Notes: a model not told the origin generated them from the letters alone. Counted from the first letter of the stretch, positions 1-15,500 are shown. The stretch is DNA of 64,000 bases from Ooceraea biroi (GCF_003672135.1 NC_039516.1:6741838-6805837); one strand, 5' to 3'. Translations and numbers: made by a program.

Positions 1-920
1 TGTTCGTCTCGTCTCGTCCGTCATTCGTTTCGGCGATAAAGTCGAAACTGTCTCGCCAATCGACTCGCGCCCTGCGGACCTACCCTCGCTTCTCGAATCG
101 CGTCGTGTTCGTCGCATTTGCAGATCGTATTTTCCATCGGCGATCTATTCGAGGAGACGCACACATTGCTCGTACAAATGTGCCCAATACAGACCAGCCA
201 CGTCTCGTCGCTGCCATTAATCCGCTGGATATCGGGAAACGCTCGCGCCAGATCTGATGAATTTTTAGGCCGCGCATAAAGCCGGTGTGAAACGCGTAAT
301 ATCGCGCGGCTGTGATACCGAGTACTTTATTTTGTAGAGTCACACGAAGTCGTGCTTAATCGCATACCGCAAGTGCAGTGCATGAATCTTTAATTAATTC
401 CGCGTGAGTTCTCGGCTTACCTTATGCTCCGCCGTTATTCAAATTCGCCGTTTCGCTGCGGTACGGGCAAAACGACAAAACTAGAGCGTGGCAGCCGACT
501 GTCGAGCCCGGTATGAGACGTTTATCAAAATGATCGCGTTAAACGCAGTCGTTCCTGTTTTATGAACGCGACAGACGTTTACGACGTCGCGTAATCTCCT
601 GAGATGCATGCGTCATCCATTGTTTTAATTCTTTGCATGCTCGGCGAACAGTCTTGGCTTATCTTTAATATAGCGTTTGTATCAAAATTACGCTTCATGA
701 AATTCAACTTTGCCGAGATTATACCGAGCGACAAGAAAAGTTAGTTGCATAAATGCTTCATTAAATCCTTCATTTCAATATTATGCATTTACATGTGGCT
801 CGTACTTATATAAATATATGCACGGATATCCTGTTTATTAATTATATCAATTATTTAAATAGGCTGTTTAAATACTAATCTAAATAAGAGTTTAAATTGT
901 CCAAGCTGGCGTTCGTGTGT

Positions 921-980
921 ACTATTATTATTATATGTTAATATGTTATTATATGTTAATAAATAATTATATATAATAAT
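921..980. repeat. AT-rich simple and tandem repeat
   Basis: An ATT trinucleotide run is followed by imperfect copies of an ATATGTTAAT-type unit and a TA-rich tail. It is low-complexity DNA with no coding potential. Confidence 0.6.
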
Positions 981-3900
981 CAAACTCCTACAAGAGAATC
1001 AAACTTTTACAGAGCTTTAATGACTTGTAATAAGCTTACAAATGACAAACGTGTGCTGTACATTCCCGCCGAAATTTATCTGTGTGGCAAATAAGTAAAG
1101 ATCTCATATAAAAATAGTGTTAGTGAAATGACATTATCTCGATTTACTCTGGTTCGTTCGAGTTCCGGGATTCATTTAATCATTCCAACTGGTGGTGGTA
1201 TTAGTAGATAAGACAGGGGAAAAAGAGAATCGAAAGCAAGCTTGTAGGAGTGTGCCTTTTCAAATGGTTGCTCCGAAAACTCATCTCGATATATACCGCC
1301 TTTATCCCACGAGAACGTAATCTCTGCTTATTTTCCTGGCGAAGGCGAAGAATCCCCATCGTCGACTCATTGCTGAGTTCCGATCGATCGGTCGGCCGAT
1401 CCTTTTGGGGGTGAAATACACCCCGTGGCTCCAAAGAGGAAGCCAACTCGTCGGTCTCTGTGCGCAAGTTTTATTAGCTGGTCGGTCGGATAAATAGCAA
1501 ACAAAATTAGACGAAATTTGCGAAGAAATATCTGATAGCGATCATTCTTCACGATCCCATCCTCTTGTTCAATGTTCAGTGTCCATTCGAATAATGTGGG
1601 TATTCCGCCCTTTCCCTCGACCTGGAGTCAATTGTCTCCGGAGTATTTTTCCACGCAGACCACGCCGTTCTTTACGAGCGGAAGTGACATGACGGTGGGG
1701 AAATAAAAGAGGCATAAAAAACTTTTGCCGGAGAAATTCGTTCCGTTGGAACCGTTCTGATTGAACGGGAAAATATCATCCCCTCGGGGGCGCCGAGATT
1801 TCAAACAATCATCGGAGGTGAATAATCTGTCTGGTTTGCAAACTCATGTTGTCAAATGCAGCGATTGTCATAATAAAATCCCGAACATTTGCTCGTGGAC
1901 CATTACTCTGAATTTCGTGATGGGCGTTACCATCGTGAATAACTTTGCACGGTTAAAAGAACGATAAAAGGGGAGAAGCAGAGAGGAGAAGCAGGCGGGC
2001 GAACGGGCGGAATAGTCGAAATGACCCGAAAATGGCGAGCAGCCGGTGGGAAAGAGCACGGGTAATTGCGTAACTTTTTAGTCCTCGCGCGTGACGCGCC
2101 TCCTCGCGATAATCGCTCGTAAAAGCCCGCGTCCTCTTCGACCACGTCAAGGAGCTTCCGCGACGAGGTCGCAGGAGTCGTTAATTAAAATAGCTTTAGA
2201 AAACTTTACCGCCGGGATGCGCGTGACGACATGGAGATGGGAAAACTTTCGAGCGGTGTCAACGGCTGCCGCGCGTAAAAGAACGATCATACTGAAAGCC
2301 TACGGTGGATTTTCCCTGGTCTTCCTCAAATTCTCGTTAACCTGGGACTGCGGGGGGATACGTAATTTATGCCCCAGAGACTCATAATCGAAGCCCCATT
2401 ACCATTCCATTTCGACTCATCGGAATTATTAATAAGTTTTGCTTTTCAGTTAATTAAATCGAATTATTTAACCTGCGAGAATATAACAGTGCCCGATATT
2501 AAATTTTGATTATGCGAATGATAAAATATAATGTATATATATCTGTCTGGTGTATCTGACAAACACAAAAGTGAATTTTTATGTAGCACATGATAAAAAT
2601 TACGATTTACACATGGATTGTAAAGTGCAACTCGCGTGATTGTATGTACATGTCATAAAAAATTGCACATTTATTTGAAAATTACGAGGACAAGCGTTAA
2701 CACCTGCAATGAACATCGCACAATACATTTTTATTATCACGATATCTCTATTTTTTATCAATAAAATAATAATTCTTCAATCGAACGTTTTTTTTATAAA
2801 TCAGTGTCGTGAACTGCGAACAGATTAACCGTTTATTTCCGTAAGTCTCACTTGGTAATAAAAACTTAACAAACATACAAAGATAGAAGTATTTCCCAGA
2901 AACAGAATGCACAGCGCGATTTACTTGTATAATCCGATTCGTTGCACAAGAAATTAATTGCGGACGTTTAATTTTCGAAATAAAAACATAGGAAACAAAG
3001 TCAATTGAACAATCTTCTTGCGGACGGAAACGAGTTCTGCACAAATAAACATTCACATTTCATATAGAAATAATACGCGAACAATAAAAAATATATATAG
3101 TACATACGTGAAAATAAAATATTTGTTATACAGTTTCCAATAGCCTCGTGCACGGAGAAATATATTTTTTCTCTCAATGGGGACTGTCTCTCGCGCTTCT
3201 GCCACAGAGACGCGTAGCATGTGGTCTGTTAAAAGGACATAATGCGTCGGGATGCGTCGGTTCGCTGCAAAATGCGGTGCCGTAATACCCCGCGATACGT
3301 AAGCTCCTCCATGAGGATATGCAACGCCTGGTTGCACGTAAATGCCACCCGTCGCGGATGCATTGTCGTTGCACGCGGGAACATTCTGTTTGCACACATG
3401 CGGCGGAAACGTAAACGATTGCGCAAATATGTACGGCGAAGGGTGGCAACGTCGGCTTTACGAGGGGAGAATTTCGGAACATTGTGCCGCTCAAGTGCAA
3501 ACGCAATTTGTACAGATGCGTTGTTTATAAGCATCGCGCAACTCGCGAGTCTCATAATTGCAAGAGCTCGAAACGTGAGGAATAATTCAAAGTTCGTTCG
3601 TGAGCCCCGACCGGAAGTGCGCGACCGTGGAGTGGCGCGAAACTGGCCGCCGGCCACGCGTTGCGTACAGGAACTCTAAACAGAATGTCGCGTTTCATCG
3701 CGCTGATTTAAACAGCCGGGCAACCCATCGTGGCGGAAACTCCCCCGAAGTCACGAGGAAGTTTCGATATTGGCGTCGCAACCTTTCAACCAAGACTAAT
3801 ATAATTCTCGTTTATTAATTAATATAATGAAAGAGTAAGGGCTGTCGGCAAATGTATTTCTCGTAATAACAAATCTAATTAGACTAAATTACACCGTGCG

Positions 3901-6045
3901 TTTTATTTCTGAGAAACTGAGCACGCCTCTACCCTTGCACATTATTCATAAACTCATAAATATTTTTTATTGTTGAGAAAAAGGTCAGCAGGAACGATTC
4001 GCATTTTCACTTTCGCAAAAATATCAATGCGGAGGATGATAGGTCCCATGTCAAAAATAGCCGCTTCATGCAACGGCAATGCATCCCCCGGGGGACGGCG
4101 ATGGCGACGACGCCGAGTGCGTCGTCGTGTCGCACGGGCGTAGTAGTTCGGACGATGGGTTCTCTTCGTTTCCGGCGGAATTCAATTTCCACGCAAGCGT
4201 TATCGAGGCCCACCCCCTCGGCCGCCCGCTATGCAGATTGCAGATCCGTCGCCGCACGCTGCAGCCACCACCCTGTCGTCGCGTTATCATCGGCATCGAC
4301 GCAATTTACGACACGATCGCGCCTCGTCTTGCGTATCCGATGCACGTGCACGCGCACGACGGAGCAGCACACCCCCGCAATTTGCGACGGGGCACGGTGC
4401 CGTCACCATGGTAGAAAGATCAACGAGGGTAGATTCACGCATCTTATTAGCGGGCGTCGTCGACGCTGTGACCTTTAGGTGGTTCTCGTGGAGGAATATC
4501 ACGTTTTGATGCTCCGTTCTCTTGTGCTCGCTTAGGCTAAAGGAACTCGTAAACATGATGACTCCCTTTGCGTGCAGTGATATGATGTGCAGCTCGAGAT
4601 GCGTATGTACACCCGCACATTTCATGAGCGCGATGACGTATCATTGTACGTAACGTAACTTTCATCTGGAGCGTCACTCGTAACGTAAATTTGTAGTCTC
4701 ATGTGGGCGTAAAGGTTGTGGATGAAAATAGTTACGGATCGAGGATAAATTTGGCTCGGATATCTAATGATATAGGTATGTCTGATTACTTTTAGTTTTA
4801 CTAGTTTTACTAGTATAAAAATCGGATTTTTTCTTTATTCTAGTTTTACACAATGTAAATAATTTTCGCATAATCCTCTTATCTCCAATTGAAGAAGGGA
4901 TGCTGCGGTTTTCGAGCAGCTTGCCGAGTGAATTAGTTTCGCGAACGCGAGATTTACTATCCGGTGCAACTGGAACAACTGGTTGCAAAGTGCATTTTAA
5001 TAGAACGCTTGAATTAACGGGTGCTGTCCCGGATGTAACGCCGCCGAATCCGGTGGAACGCATTGCAACGCAGCGCGAGAATATTGCAACGGCTCGTGCA
5101 CGATATTTACGGGATATATATGTGCCGCGATCGTGTAATGCAATTGGAACAATGTCTCGTCACGTTGATAGAGGCGGATTAAATTAAATTTTGACGATTC
5201 GAGCGTTTACGTCACGCGTGCGCTCGCAATAAACTCGCGCCGGATAGAAAAATAGGGAACGTAACTGCGCGACGCGTTTTATTATATTACCTGGCAATAA
5301 AACATCGTCGCGAAGATATGGCAGGCACGTGCGGCACATTACAAATTAAATTTGTAGTCGCTCGTGCGTGGTCGCAGCCTAGCGACACGCCGAATCTCCG
5401 CGCGTTGTCAGTGGCGAGAGAGAAGTAACGAGGATCAAGAATTCCATCTTCCCGTTACGGACTATTACGAATATTCGATTGTACTTTTACTAATCACATG
5501 ATAATTGCTCGGCGCACGGTTCTAATTACGCGCGCAATTGATTAATCGTCGAAGACGTTCGAACAATGACGGTTCAATAACGAGCTGCGCGGCAAATAAT
5601 TGATTACCGCTACTAGACCTAATTAATAATGATCAATTAAGTAAGAAACGTGCGCACAGCAAGGCGTACACCAAGCCATCGTGTTTGCGTTTTCATCGGG
5701 CCGCTGTGGAATGCCTCACTGATGACATCAATTCCTTCAGTGGTTCAGCACGAGCGATCTAGACAAACAACCCCATCGAGATCCACGACTCGATAAATCG
5801 TCGATCTGTCCCTTGATACACGCTCCGACAGAATCTCTGGATGCACGCTTGCGCCCGCATGTCACGTCTTACCTCCTACACACGCCCCGTCTCGTCTCGC
5901 AAGTCCAATTATCGGGATATATATACATAACGCTTTGATAGACATGCGAGATGGAAATGTGCGTCGCGGTTTATGCTCCCGTGCGGGGCGAGACAACGGC
6001 ATTATTGAAACGTGACGAGATGATGGTACGCATCAAACACACTCG

Positions 6046-6046
<1 letters not shown>

Positions 6047-6074
<28 letters not shown>
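6047..6074. repeat. (GA)14 microsatellite
   Basis: Uninterrupted GA dinucleotides, 28 bp, within the inferred frequenin intron. It is likely to vary in length between individuals. Confidence 0.95.
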
Positions 6075-6079
<5 letters not shown>

Positions 6080-7851
6080 CGCCAAAAGATCTCTCTTTAA
6101 TCTCTTTTTAATGGCGACGAAGCAGTTTCCATGTCTTTTAATGGAGAACGTTCAATCTCGAAGGGAATGTAATGACCTATTTTTTTAGGATTTTTAATCC
6201 GTCGTGAAAGAGTCCATAATCTAAAATGAATCCGGCATTCGAATAAATGGAAGGACGTATCGAATATAAAATACATTACGCGGTATTAATTGTTTGTGAT
6301 TATACAGATATATAACGATTCGACGCTCGTAAGATCCTACCCGTGTCTGTGGGATGTTTTGCACTTGTTCAGATACGTGTGAATCACACGTACGAATAAA
6401 TGCAACAAGCGTTAAAGAAGTATTGAGCGTTTGATGCGCTGGCGGTAATTAATACGCGCGTGTAATCCTAAATAATCTTTGCATCGCATCACGTGCCGAG
6501 TCCATTAATATTTTTCACCCGTCGAAATTAGATCACGCATATATGTATGAATGTAATAAATATCTCACGTCGGATATGTGCCGAACAAAACCTCGGCCGA
6601 TTATTGTAGCGCATTAATTAACGCGCGTAATTAGCTGCGTTTTTCGAACTATCTGCGCAAGTACCTTTGAGTGCCATACTTAATGCCAGTTGAATTTATT
6701 TATTAAAATTGCATTAATTATTCATGCGCTTAATATCATTATCAAGTATGGAATAATGTGACATTACGTTTATTTATGCAATAATTCAATATTATTATTA
6801 TTATTACAAGTATCGCAATTTTGTTCTCGTTGCGATTCACGAATGCTCTTTCGTGAATTAAGCGTAGGGAAACGTAATTCATTTCGTGACGCCATCGAAT
6901 TGTCATGGCGCGGAGTAAGTAATCACACTTGAAACTGCACGGGCACTTCAAACGATTTGCCGTCTTGAGTTCTCCGCATACATCCAACCATAAAGTTCAT
7001 ACGTTACGTAATAAGAGCTGACGCGGAATAAAGTTCAGCTGCAATAAATCTTCGACATTTGTTGCCGCAGCTTTATCAAATTGAAGAAAAAAGGAACACG
7101 GTATCATTGCTTAAGAAAAATAGAAAATATAGCAGAAATAATAGTCGTAACTCCGCGAGGAGATCTACGTGCTCGTACGTTCGTCCGTTCGTTCTATTAG
7201 ATTGTCCGTCATTCTTACTCGTCTTATCTTCATCTTCCACTCTTGGCATAAAAATGAAAATTGTGTTTGCGCGCTCGTGGAGGGGCATGTAGAAGAAATT
7301 TTAAGGAGAAGTAAAGAGGCGCGACGCGAAGAGCAAGAGACTTAGTTCTTCCTATCTGTATTCCATTTTCTTAGAATAAAGAGCTATCGTACTATATAGG
7401 AGGTACCTTCATCCGCCTCTGGCACGTATGCCGGTCTTGTCGGAAGAGAGTGCACCGTGTCTTCTGATTTTACTGATGAAATCCCGTGGGATGCCATCGC
7501 AGGCGGGCGCATACGCGTCACGCATCCGAACAACCGGAGTAAAAAAATATTTTGCGCAAGCTCTAAAATGGAGGTGCCGTACCGGCAGTAACTATCTCCG
7601 TGTGTGCATTGCCCCGCAGCTTAAATTACCTCGCATCGCAAAAAATAATAATTTATCTCGGCAAGCATTTGCTTCATCTAATTAACATCGGTTCGTTGCG
7701 TGTGAAAAATGTTGTTTTCGACAATTTCCGGCTAATTTTCGAGGAAGCAAAATTGAAATCGTATGTAATTGAAAAAAATATCAGCAATGCTTCGCGTTCT
7801 CGTAATTCTCGTAACATCTGTTTGAATAATGATAGCAATCTTTGAATTATT

Positions 7852-7909
7852 TTATTTTTTTTAATATTAGATATATTTGTACAAATATATCTAATATTAA
7901 AAAAAATAA
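7852..7909. repeat. 58-bp perfect spacerless palindrome
   Basis: Two 29-base arms meet at the centre TTTGT/ACAAA between 7880 and 7881. Every base pair matches, from 7852/7909 inward; the first outward mismatch is 7851/7910. The arms include an (A/T)8 run and the block AATATTAGATATAT. DNA of this kind can extrude a cruciform, and a transcript would fold into a loopless hairpin. There is no coding potential. It could be the relic of a tiny inverted-repeat element or a replication-generated palindrome. Confidence 0.9.
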
Positions 7910-9538
7910 TAAGATTAATAAACTTTTCATTCATGTTATGTTCATTATAGACTTCTCTTATTCATATTAATGTTAATATCGACGATGCAAAATGTGCAGC
8001 AATTCTCTCAAATAAGCTTGCACTACGCAGTCAGTATTTTGACCAAGCACATTTCTCGTGCTTTTATGTTCCTGCGAAACCGGAATCGCAAGATCGAACG
8101 TGATCGGCATTTCACGCTGAGAAACATTATGGCAAGACGTGTGTGCCGCCGCTATTACTCGCCAGTCTCTTAGGTTTTATGGCTAATAAAAGAATACTCT
8201 CGGTCTTCGCACAAACAAAATACAGGAACTAATCGCAAGATAATTGGATTTATTTCGAGAGGTAAAGGTCGATTATTTGCTATACGAATTCTGAAAAATG
8301 CGGAACAGGAACTAGGTTTTAGCGAAGTAATCACGTACCTCTAGAAAAATATTCGTTATTTACAAATTTCTCACGTATAAATGTACCGCGGCATTTTTCA
8401 AGCGAGAAACACGACAGATACCGCAACTCGGAAAAAAATTACGCGAAGGCATTGCATCTTCTTAACTGAACGGGACGACTTAATGCAGATGCTGATCACT
8501 TAGTGGATAAAGTTTTCGCTCTTCCAGATACGTAATACTGCAGCTGAAATTTTTCGGAACGCTCGACGATATTTCATTAACGTTATCGTGCAATTCTATG
8601 TAAAGCCCACGCTATCATTCGCATTATAAAGAGAAACCGTTTCTGCCATGTCGTTCGATTAAAGTCGAATGCCTGGAGATGTCTTTGAGCTCGACTCTTT
8701 CCCTCCGACTCACTGGAAATACACTCGTTCCGCTCGTTCATGATCATTAATCGAATTTCCACGATCGATCGGGCGTGCACCGGGGTTAACTTTTTCCTTA
8801 CTCGGAAATCGAGTGCTTCAGTCCTATTAAACTCATTAAAGTATTCTGGATACTTCGAATTCCTTCAAGAAGCTGATGAATATCCTTCCTATTCAATTGT
8901 GCTTGTACGCAAGACAATATAACACACAATTGCCGGTGTCTTTCGCGAAAGTCGTGCCGCGAGACAAGCGGGTCGCGTTAAAAATTTTTGCAATCCGCTC
9001 TGGATCTTAATCGCCTTGTTTTCCTCGACTCGCACGAGTTGCGAGACGGTACTTTTCCGACATCAGATATTTCTCTTTGAACTACTGTAAGCGTTCCCCG
9101 TACTACCGTTGCGTGTGGTAGCTCACAAAAAAGTTATATGCCCGTTGGCTCCAGATCTCTGCACTCTCGTCACGAAACAACTTCCTGGTTCACCGATGAA
9201 GATCGTCCGATACTACTAAATTAAGCGAATAAAAAGCAGATGAGAGTTGTCTCGCGATGCAGGAGCATTGATCTCCCGGTAAGATAATCTCGCTGCTTTC
9301 GATCAGGCGATTTATCGCTGCGGTAATGATACTGACAATAATTTCACTTTTATTGTCATGTATCGTAGGATACGAGAGTGTGCAAAACGCGAGGAAGGTC
9401 CATTCGTATCCAATTACGCCTCCGGCATGGCTTTATTGGTTATAACTTACTGGGGATGCAATGATATTTTTGTCCGGTTTAATAAAAGTCCCTTAAGCAC
9501 ATATAGCATATCGTAAATCCGTTTTATGTATTCCGCTG

Positions 9539-9554
9539 TATATATATATATATA
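9539..9554. repeat. (TA)8 microsatellite
   Basis: Short perfect TA run. Confidence 0.8.
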
Positions 9555-12500
9555 GAACAGTCCCCCTCCCCCGCGAGCTCGTGCTTTAAAACCGCTTTAA
9601 ACATCCGTATCGGAGATGGGAAATGCGAATACGTGACGTACGAATTCGCGCGATCTGTGCGCGCGTGTGTCAGCGCAACCGGAAATATGCTCGCGTATTT
9701 TCACGCAAACGGAGGGGAAAAAAAGCAATCACGTACTCGTGCACCCTCGGGCTTCAGTATCTCACTACTCGCTTCTTCGCGATGGAAACTTTCACGGTGC
9801 TGGCGACTCTCGCCGATTACACTCGTGACATATGAATCATTAACAAGATGTCCGACGGTATCAGCGTATTCGAGTATACGTGCGCACGTGCGGCCCTGCA
9901 GCAAGGACTCGCGGGATTATGAGGGTGGGACGGACGGTCCCATAAATTCTACCTCGTTTGAACAAAGGGCGGATTCTCCGGGGCACATCCGGTCCCTCCG
10001 TGCGGCAGCCGTGTGCGCGCTCACATTTGCCCTCCCGCCCGCCCGCGTATCTATCGCCCCGTCCTAGATTCTGGTTCTAATCGCGTTTCGGGGTTGTAAC
10101 GAGATTACAGTAGCTGGAAATTAACATCGGGCAAGTGCCATTGCATGCCCAGTGCGTACGAGTGTCAGATTGGGCGAAACTGAACGCGGTGCGTCGCGTC
10201 GCGTTATCGGTCTTATCGAAGAATGTGCGGAAACGGAAATGTGATTACTAGAGTCAATCGGCTCTCGTTTAGCGGATCGTCCGCTGACAAATCGCAAAGC
10301 GTTTACGAGCTCTCGGCATCGTTTCGATCGTTCTCCGCTCATTCGCCCTCGCTGATTCGCCGTTATTCGCACGGATATTCGATTTTCCCGGGATAATTGC
10401 CGTCGGCGCGTTTCCCCCTGGGTGCTACGTGTATCATCCCTCGGATGAGCAAAGCCATAACTGATCAGCGGGATTTTGTGTCTCCTCGTCAGCTGGCCGG
10501 GAACGGCGACGCCTCTGATCCCGCAGGACCTCCTCGTCCTCCTCCCGCGGGACGCAGCTGAACGTGTAAAGGATGCGTGTGCAAGGGTTCGCACTTTCCG
10601 CGCGACCAACGAGCCACATTCGGGAAATTAAATTAATCCTCCTATGCGCGGCCACACCCGTGCCCGAGGAATTTAGGGGCAGGGGCGTTTTCTCTCCGAG
10701 ATGGAAAAGAGTATGCTCTGTTATCTGGAAGAGGAGACGGGCGGGACTGTATATAACACGATGTCATAAAGAATACTTTACGTTTATTACGTTTATGGCG
10801 GGTGTTCGTTACCTTCTTATTTCAGGCGGAATACAAGTCGCTCGCATAATTCTCAAAACTTATGACGGCGGTGCTCGTTCGACGAAATTCTCATTCAGTT
10901 CCGTTTCTTCGTGATTCCGTAGTTTAATTATATATATAATTTTATTATTATAAATTACACCAAGAATTTCTGTTATTTGCAGTCGAAGAAATAATATGAC
11001 GTAGGTATTATATTATATTGAATTTGATGAATTTGTTGAATTTTATATGCAAATATATAACTAACGTTCGATTCTCGATTTAATACCAGATTTTAGACTC
11101 CATTTTATATTATACTCCAATTGCATGAGAACTATTTCAGGCAACATTTTTATCATTTTTTTGTTCATTTTTTTTTATCTATTTCAGGTAAAAGCACATG
11201 TAAATGTTCCAACTTAAAACGCTGAAAATAATTTAAACATGGATGTAAAAAGACTGCAATTTGTAAAGCTGTACAACGTCGTTAAAGCTTTAGGAATTAA
11301 TTTAATCAGCGCGTTGTGGTGAACAGCAAGACATAGAGAGAGACCGCTTCACCTGCGGGTTCGCATAGAATATGAGGAACACGAAGTGATACGCGTACAA
11401 AGTAGAACTCGCTGAAAACGTGAGGCTTGACAAGCGGGCCGACTATGTGGCCGGCCAGTAATCGTCGACGCTAGTTCACGTACGTATGCACGCTGGGTGA
11501 CATAGGCGGTGTGCGCGACGAGTGGGAAAACATCACGTGCATCGATCGTCCAGCCGTGACAGCCGACGATCCGGGTGGACATCCCGAGGCGGGGTGGCCG
11601 GGGTGTAGGGAAAACGCCACAAATGAATAATAACCGACGACGACGATGACATTGCGAGAGCCGCGCGTGCTCGCGCTACCGACCATGTCTACAAAAGATG
11701 GAAAAAGGAAGTGCTCGCAAACTTCACGTATCACCATTGTCTCATCCCGGGGGAGAGATAGCGCAGAGGGAGAGAGGGACAGAGGATTGGAAACGACGAT
11801 GGTGAAAGACGGACGGGAGGCACGGCGGAAACCACCCAGGCGTTTCCGTTCGCATCCCGAGGACGGAGGAAAAAAAGAAAGAGCATCTGTGGAACGAGCC
11901 GCACGCGATTTCAGCGCGACGCCAACGCGTCGCGGGGGTGTCTCGCCGTCCCCACGACGCTCGCTGTCATCGACTTTCGCTCGACATGCCTGTTCGATTT
12001 TTCCGTCCTGGTAGCCTTCGCAAGACGGCGGCTACCATCGGTAAAAGTAATTCGCTATCACGGATGAGACTGATCGTGGCTGCAATCGCGAATCTCCTCG
12101 CGCGCGGAACCGAGGTCTTTTTCCGTGATCCTCGCGAAGGATAAGATACGCATTTCCGGATGATTCATGGTGGATGCGCCGGTTGGGACTTCATTCCTTC
12201 CTCGGCGGCGAGATTTAAGCCATGGGATTGATGTCGGTACGAAACTCTAGCGAATATTACCTCTTGCCGACGCGGTAAGGATGCTCAGACGTAAAGCTGA
12301 TACCGGAGAAATGGCCGAGACGAAATGTCGGCCGTAAAAGTGGCCGCGCAAACTTATTATTCCCGTCGACGTCGTGATACTGCACGACGTAATGGTGGGC
12401 AATTCGATATCACATGCGGGAAGTATATCAGGAAATCGTAAGCAAGGATATCGCCGGAGTTGCACGACGATAAAAAGGCAGACTTTTTATTCCGTCGCAA

Positions 12501-15500
12501 TTGGACGCAGGTATTTCAATTTGTTCCCGACTGACATTCGCGAGGGCAAAAATACGGGACTGAGTGAATATCGGAGGAGTTTAGTCGGTATTCGTTTTAA
12601 ATGCTCGTAAATAAAGCTGTAAACGCCCCCATGTGTCTGTGGTGGGTCGGTCGGCTGGAAATGCGGCTTGAGCGAGACGGCGAAAAAATGCGACGAAAAT
12701 ACCGGAGCTCTCTGTCGTGAGCAATGCTCGATCGTCCATCGCAGCGGTACTTCCGTTACTCTTCCACCTCTCTTCGAGTTCCTCGGAGAGAAATTGAGTA
12801 ACGAAAGTGTCCGCGGCCAGCCGGAGATAAATGACAAGTTTCTCCGAGTTCTTTCTTCGGCTGTTCGACGAGATTATTGCGCGTGGATACGCATATTTCA
12901 CGAGCAGCTATATTGCGATTACATATTTGCAGCACTGGAGGACAAATGAAACGTCCGAGGACTCGTTGGCCGTGTAGAAACTAAACACGCGAGCGAGCAT
13001 GCAAGCGTGCGTAAGTACGCCAGTAAAAATCTGTAAGGTACGTAAGGTACGTGAATCAGGGACATTCGAGATTAAGCTAGCTAACGGGGAAAAGTGACGC
13101 AAGGTTTCACATCAGATAAATTAATAAGCCGTCCGAGATAACGCGCCCATGAGTCGCACGCGAGCACGAAACGAATGCCGAAGCTTGCGAGCACGCTTTG
13201 TCTCGATCGTACGCTGAACACGACGGAGTCGCGAAACGTTGTTTCACCGGGTATCCTATTGATTTTCGCGGGCAGATTAAATGGAAGTTTCCTGGCCGAG
13301 TGTACGGACGGCGTTCAACCTTACCCGAACGGTCATAATGACGTGGTACGTACACAGCCAGACATTTATGAACGAACGTTAACCACTCGAGATTGCCATC
13401 CCTCGGCGGTTTCATCGGAAATAAATTATAAAATGTTCAGATGGTTCTTCATGATAATCTTCCTAGAACATGACAAAACGATACTGTGAAATATCCGACA
13501 ACATAAAATATCCATCGCTGGCCGATCGCACAAACTAATTGTTTATATGTAATAAAAATTCGAATCTTTATCAGAGAATAAATTACGAGATATTTCTTCT
13601 TATTGTTTTTAAAGAAAAGTCTTCTTTGAATATTATTCGTTAATCACGTTGTGAGAATCTTATATTCAATATCAACGTTGAATTAATATAGTAACGCGTT
13701 ATATGAAGATTTAACAAAGACAACGATTTCATATAGCTAGTGCCCCATGGAGTAATGACAGCGGAGAATTCTCTATTGAGGAAATTCTCCATTGCACGCT
13801 CGAACTAAGAACGGCGTAGTCTATTGTCTCGGTACATGAAGCTCCGAAGAGCCAGGAGGTCAGTTATGCATCGTGGATTTCATTACGGTGGGCTGCGTAG
13901 TACATTCAAGTCCGCGGTAATTAATGGTTACTTTAAATGGCTCTTCCTTTGGATATGGGATTAATGAAATCTTTCGGTGATTGAGATGATTGAGATTATA
14001 TCAAGCTTAGCGGGAAAATCGTGCGGGATTTTCTCTGGCAAACGTAGGCTTATCTACGCGACACTCATTCTCTTTTCAGAATTTTACTAGATAAAAACGA
14101 AAATAAATTCGTTAAAAATAACTGGAATACAGCGGAGATGGCAGTGGATTATGACTAATTCGGCTTACTCGACGTTAAAGTCTAAATAAATCTGATTAGC
14201 GGTACAATTAGCTTTGCCGGCCGGTATTAGCGTTTAACTAGAGTTAAAGTGCCACTTCTTTTATATCGTCAGTGATGTAATATCGCGCCATCGCATTGTG
14301 ATACGGGACCGTGACGAAAATCAGATTACCATTGTGAGCCTGATATTAGATTAAGCGTCGTAATTTTATTGAATCGCGAAGAATATATTTAAATCAATGA
14401 GAAAATCGTACACCGCGCAACCAATATGACTTACGGAATGCATACGGGCGACTCGATGTATCGAATAATTTGGCACGTCCAGCGCAGCGGTTAATGGAGA
14501 GAATTTTATTTACGCGAACGCGCAACGCGACAGAAAGCTACAGTAAATTCGATTACGCTAAATATAATGATCACGAACACGGGTGCATTACGCCGCAATT
14601 AGATACTTCTCATTTGTGTCAAGGGTGCCTAGGTGCTAATTTGAATTTTATCAAAAAGGTACAGACGTGCGGCTTTCAATTAATGTTAGTTGGCACACCC
14701 TTTATAACAAGGTAGCATGTTCTCTGAACATATATAATTAACCCTTACCGATATCGTAAATTATTTGCAACAATCGCAAGGATATCAACAACAGCTAATG
14801 GGCAAGCCGGTTCCCGCACGCTCGTTAGATCGGTTGAATCGGATTACAAGTGTATCCGACTGAGCCTGAATTTATAATCGAAAAGGACGACAGTGTCCGG
14901 CTAAAGATGCATCCGCGCGTGAAACTCACCACGACCGGCTCCTAACGAGGTTGTAATCCGTAATAGCTCGTAATTTCATAGTTATTATTCCCGTAACGAG
15001 GACGCCGGACCTTTCCTGCGGGCCCATCCAGCTGGCAAATTCGCGCCAGTAATTTACTACCGGTATAGATGGTCCGCGCCATCGCATTAAACCGTTTAAA
15101 CGTGATGGGATCGGCCGTGACATCGGTGTGTCCACTGCGTGGAGACGTTGCATCGATAGCATATAATTTGAATGTTACACCAACATTTACATCCGGTGTA
15201 TCGCTAGCACTGTCCACAATGATTTATGTTACAAATATTACGTTCTCATGTATTCCCACTTCGTCTCGTAATTTATGTCGCGTTTTCCGCATCGACGTTT
15301 CCGTTTTACGCTTTTACGCTTTTTGCGCGTCTCTATCTCTCTTTCTCTCTCTCTCTGTTTCTCGATCTGTCGCAGCTAAAAGCGGTCATTTTCCATTTTT
15401 TAACACTCCGTCAGAATACACAGGAAAAGAGAAATCAACGAGACGAAGATCGATGCGATGTCCCGACTTTCTGGCCGTTGCACCAACTGTTGCAATCGAT

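Noticed and set aside
11353..11411. 59-bp minus-strand segment between TTTTCAG and CAG|GTGAAG encoding a hydrophobic string (YAYHFVFLIFYANPQ)
   Set aside because: Its phases do not fit between frequenin exons, all three frames are open across it, and no family is recognised.
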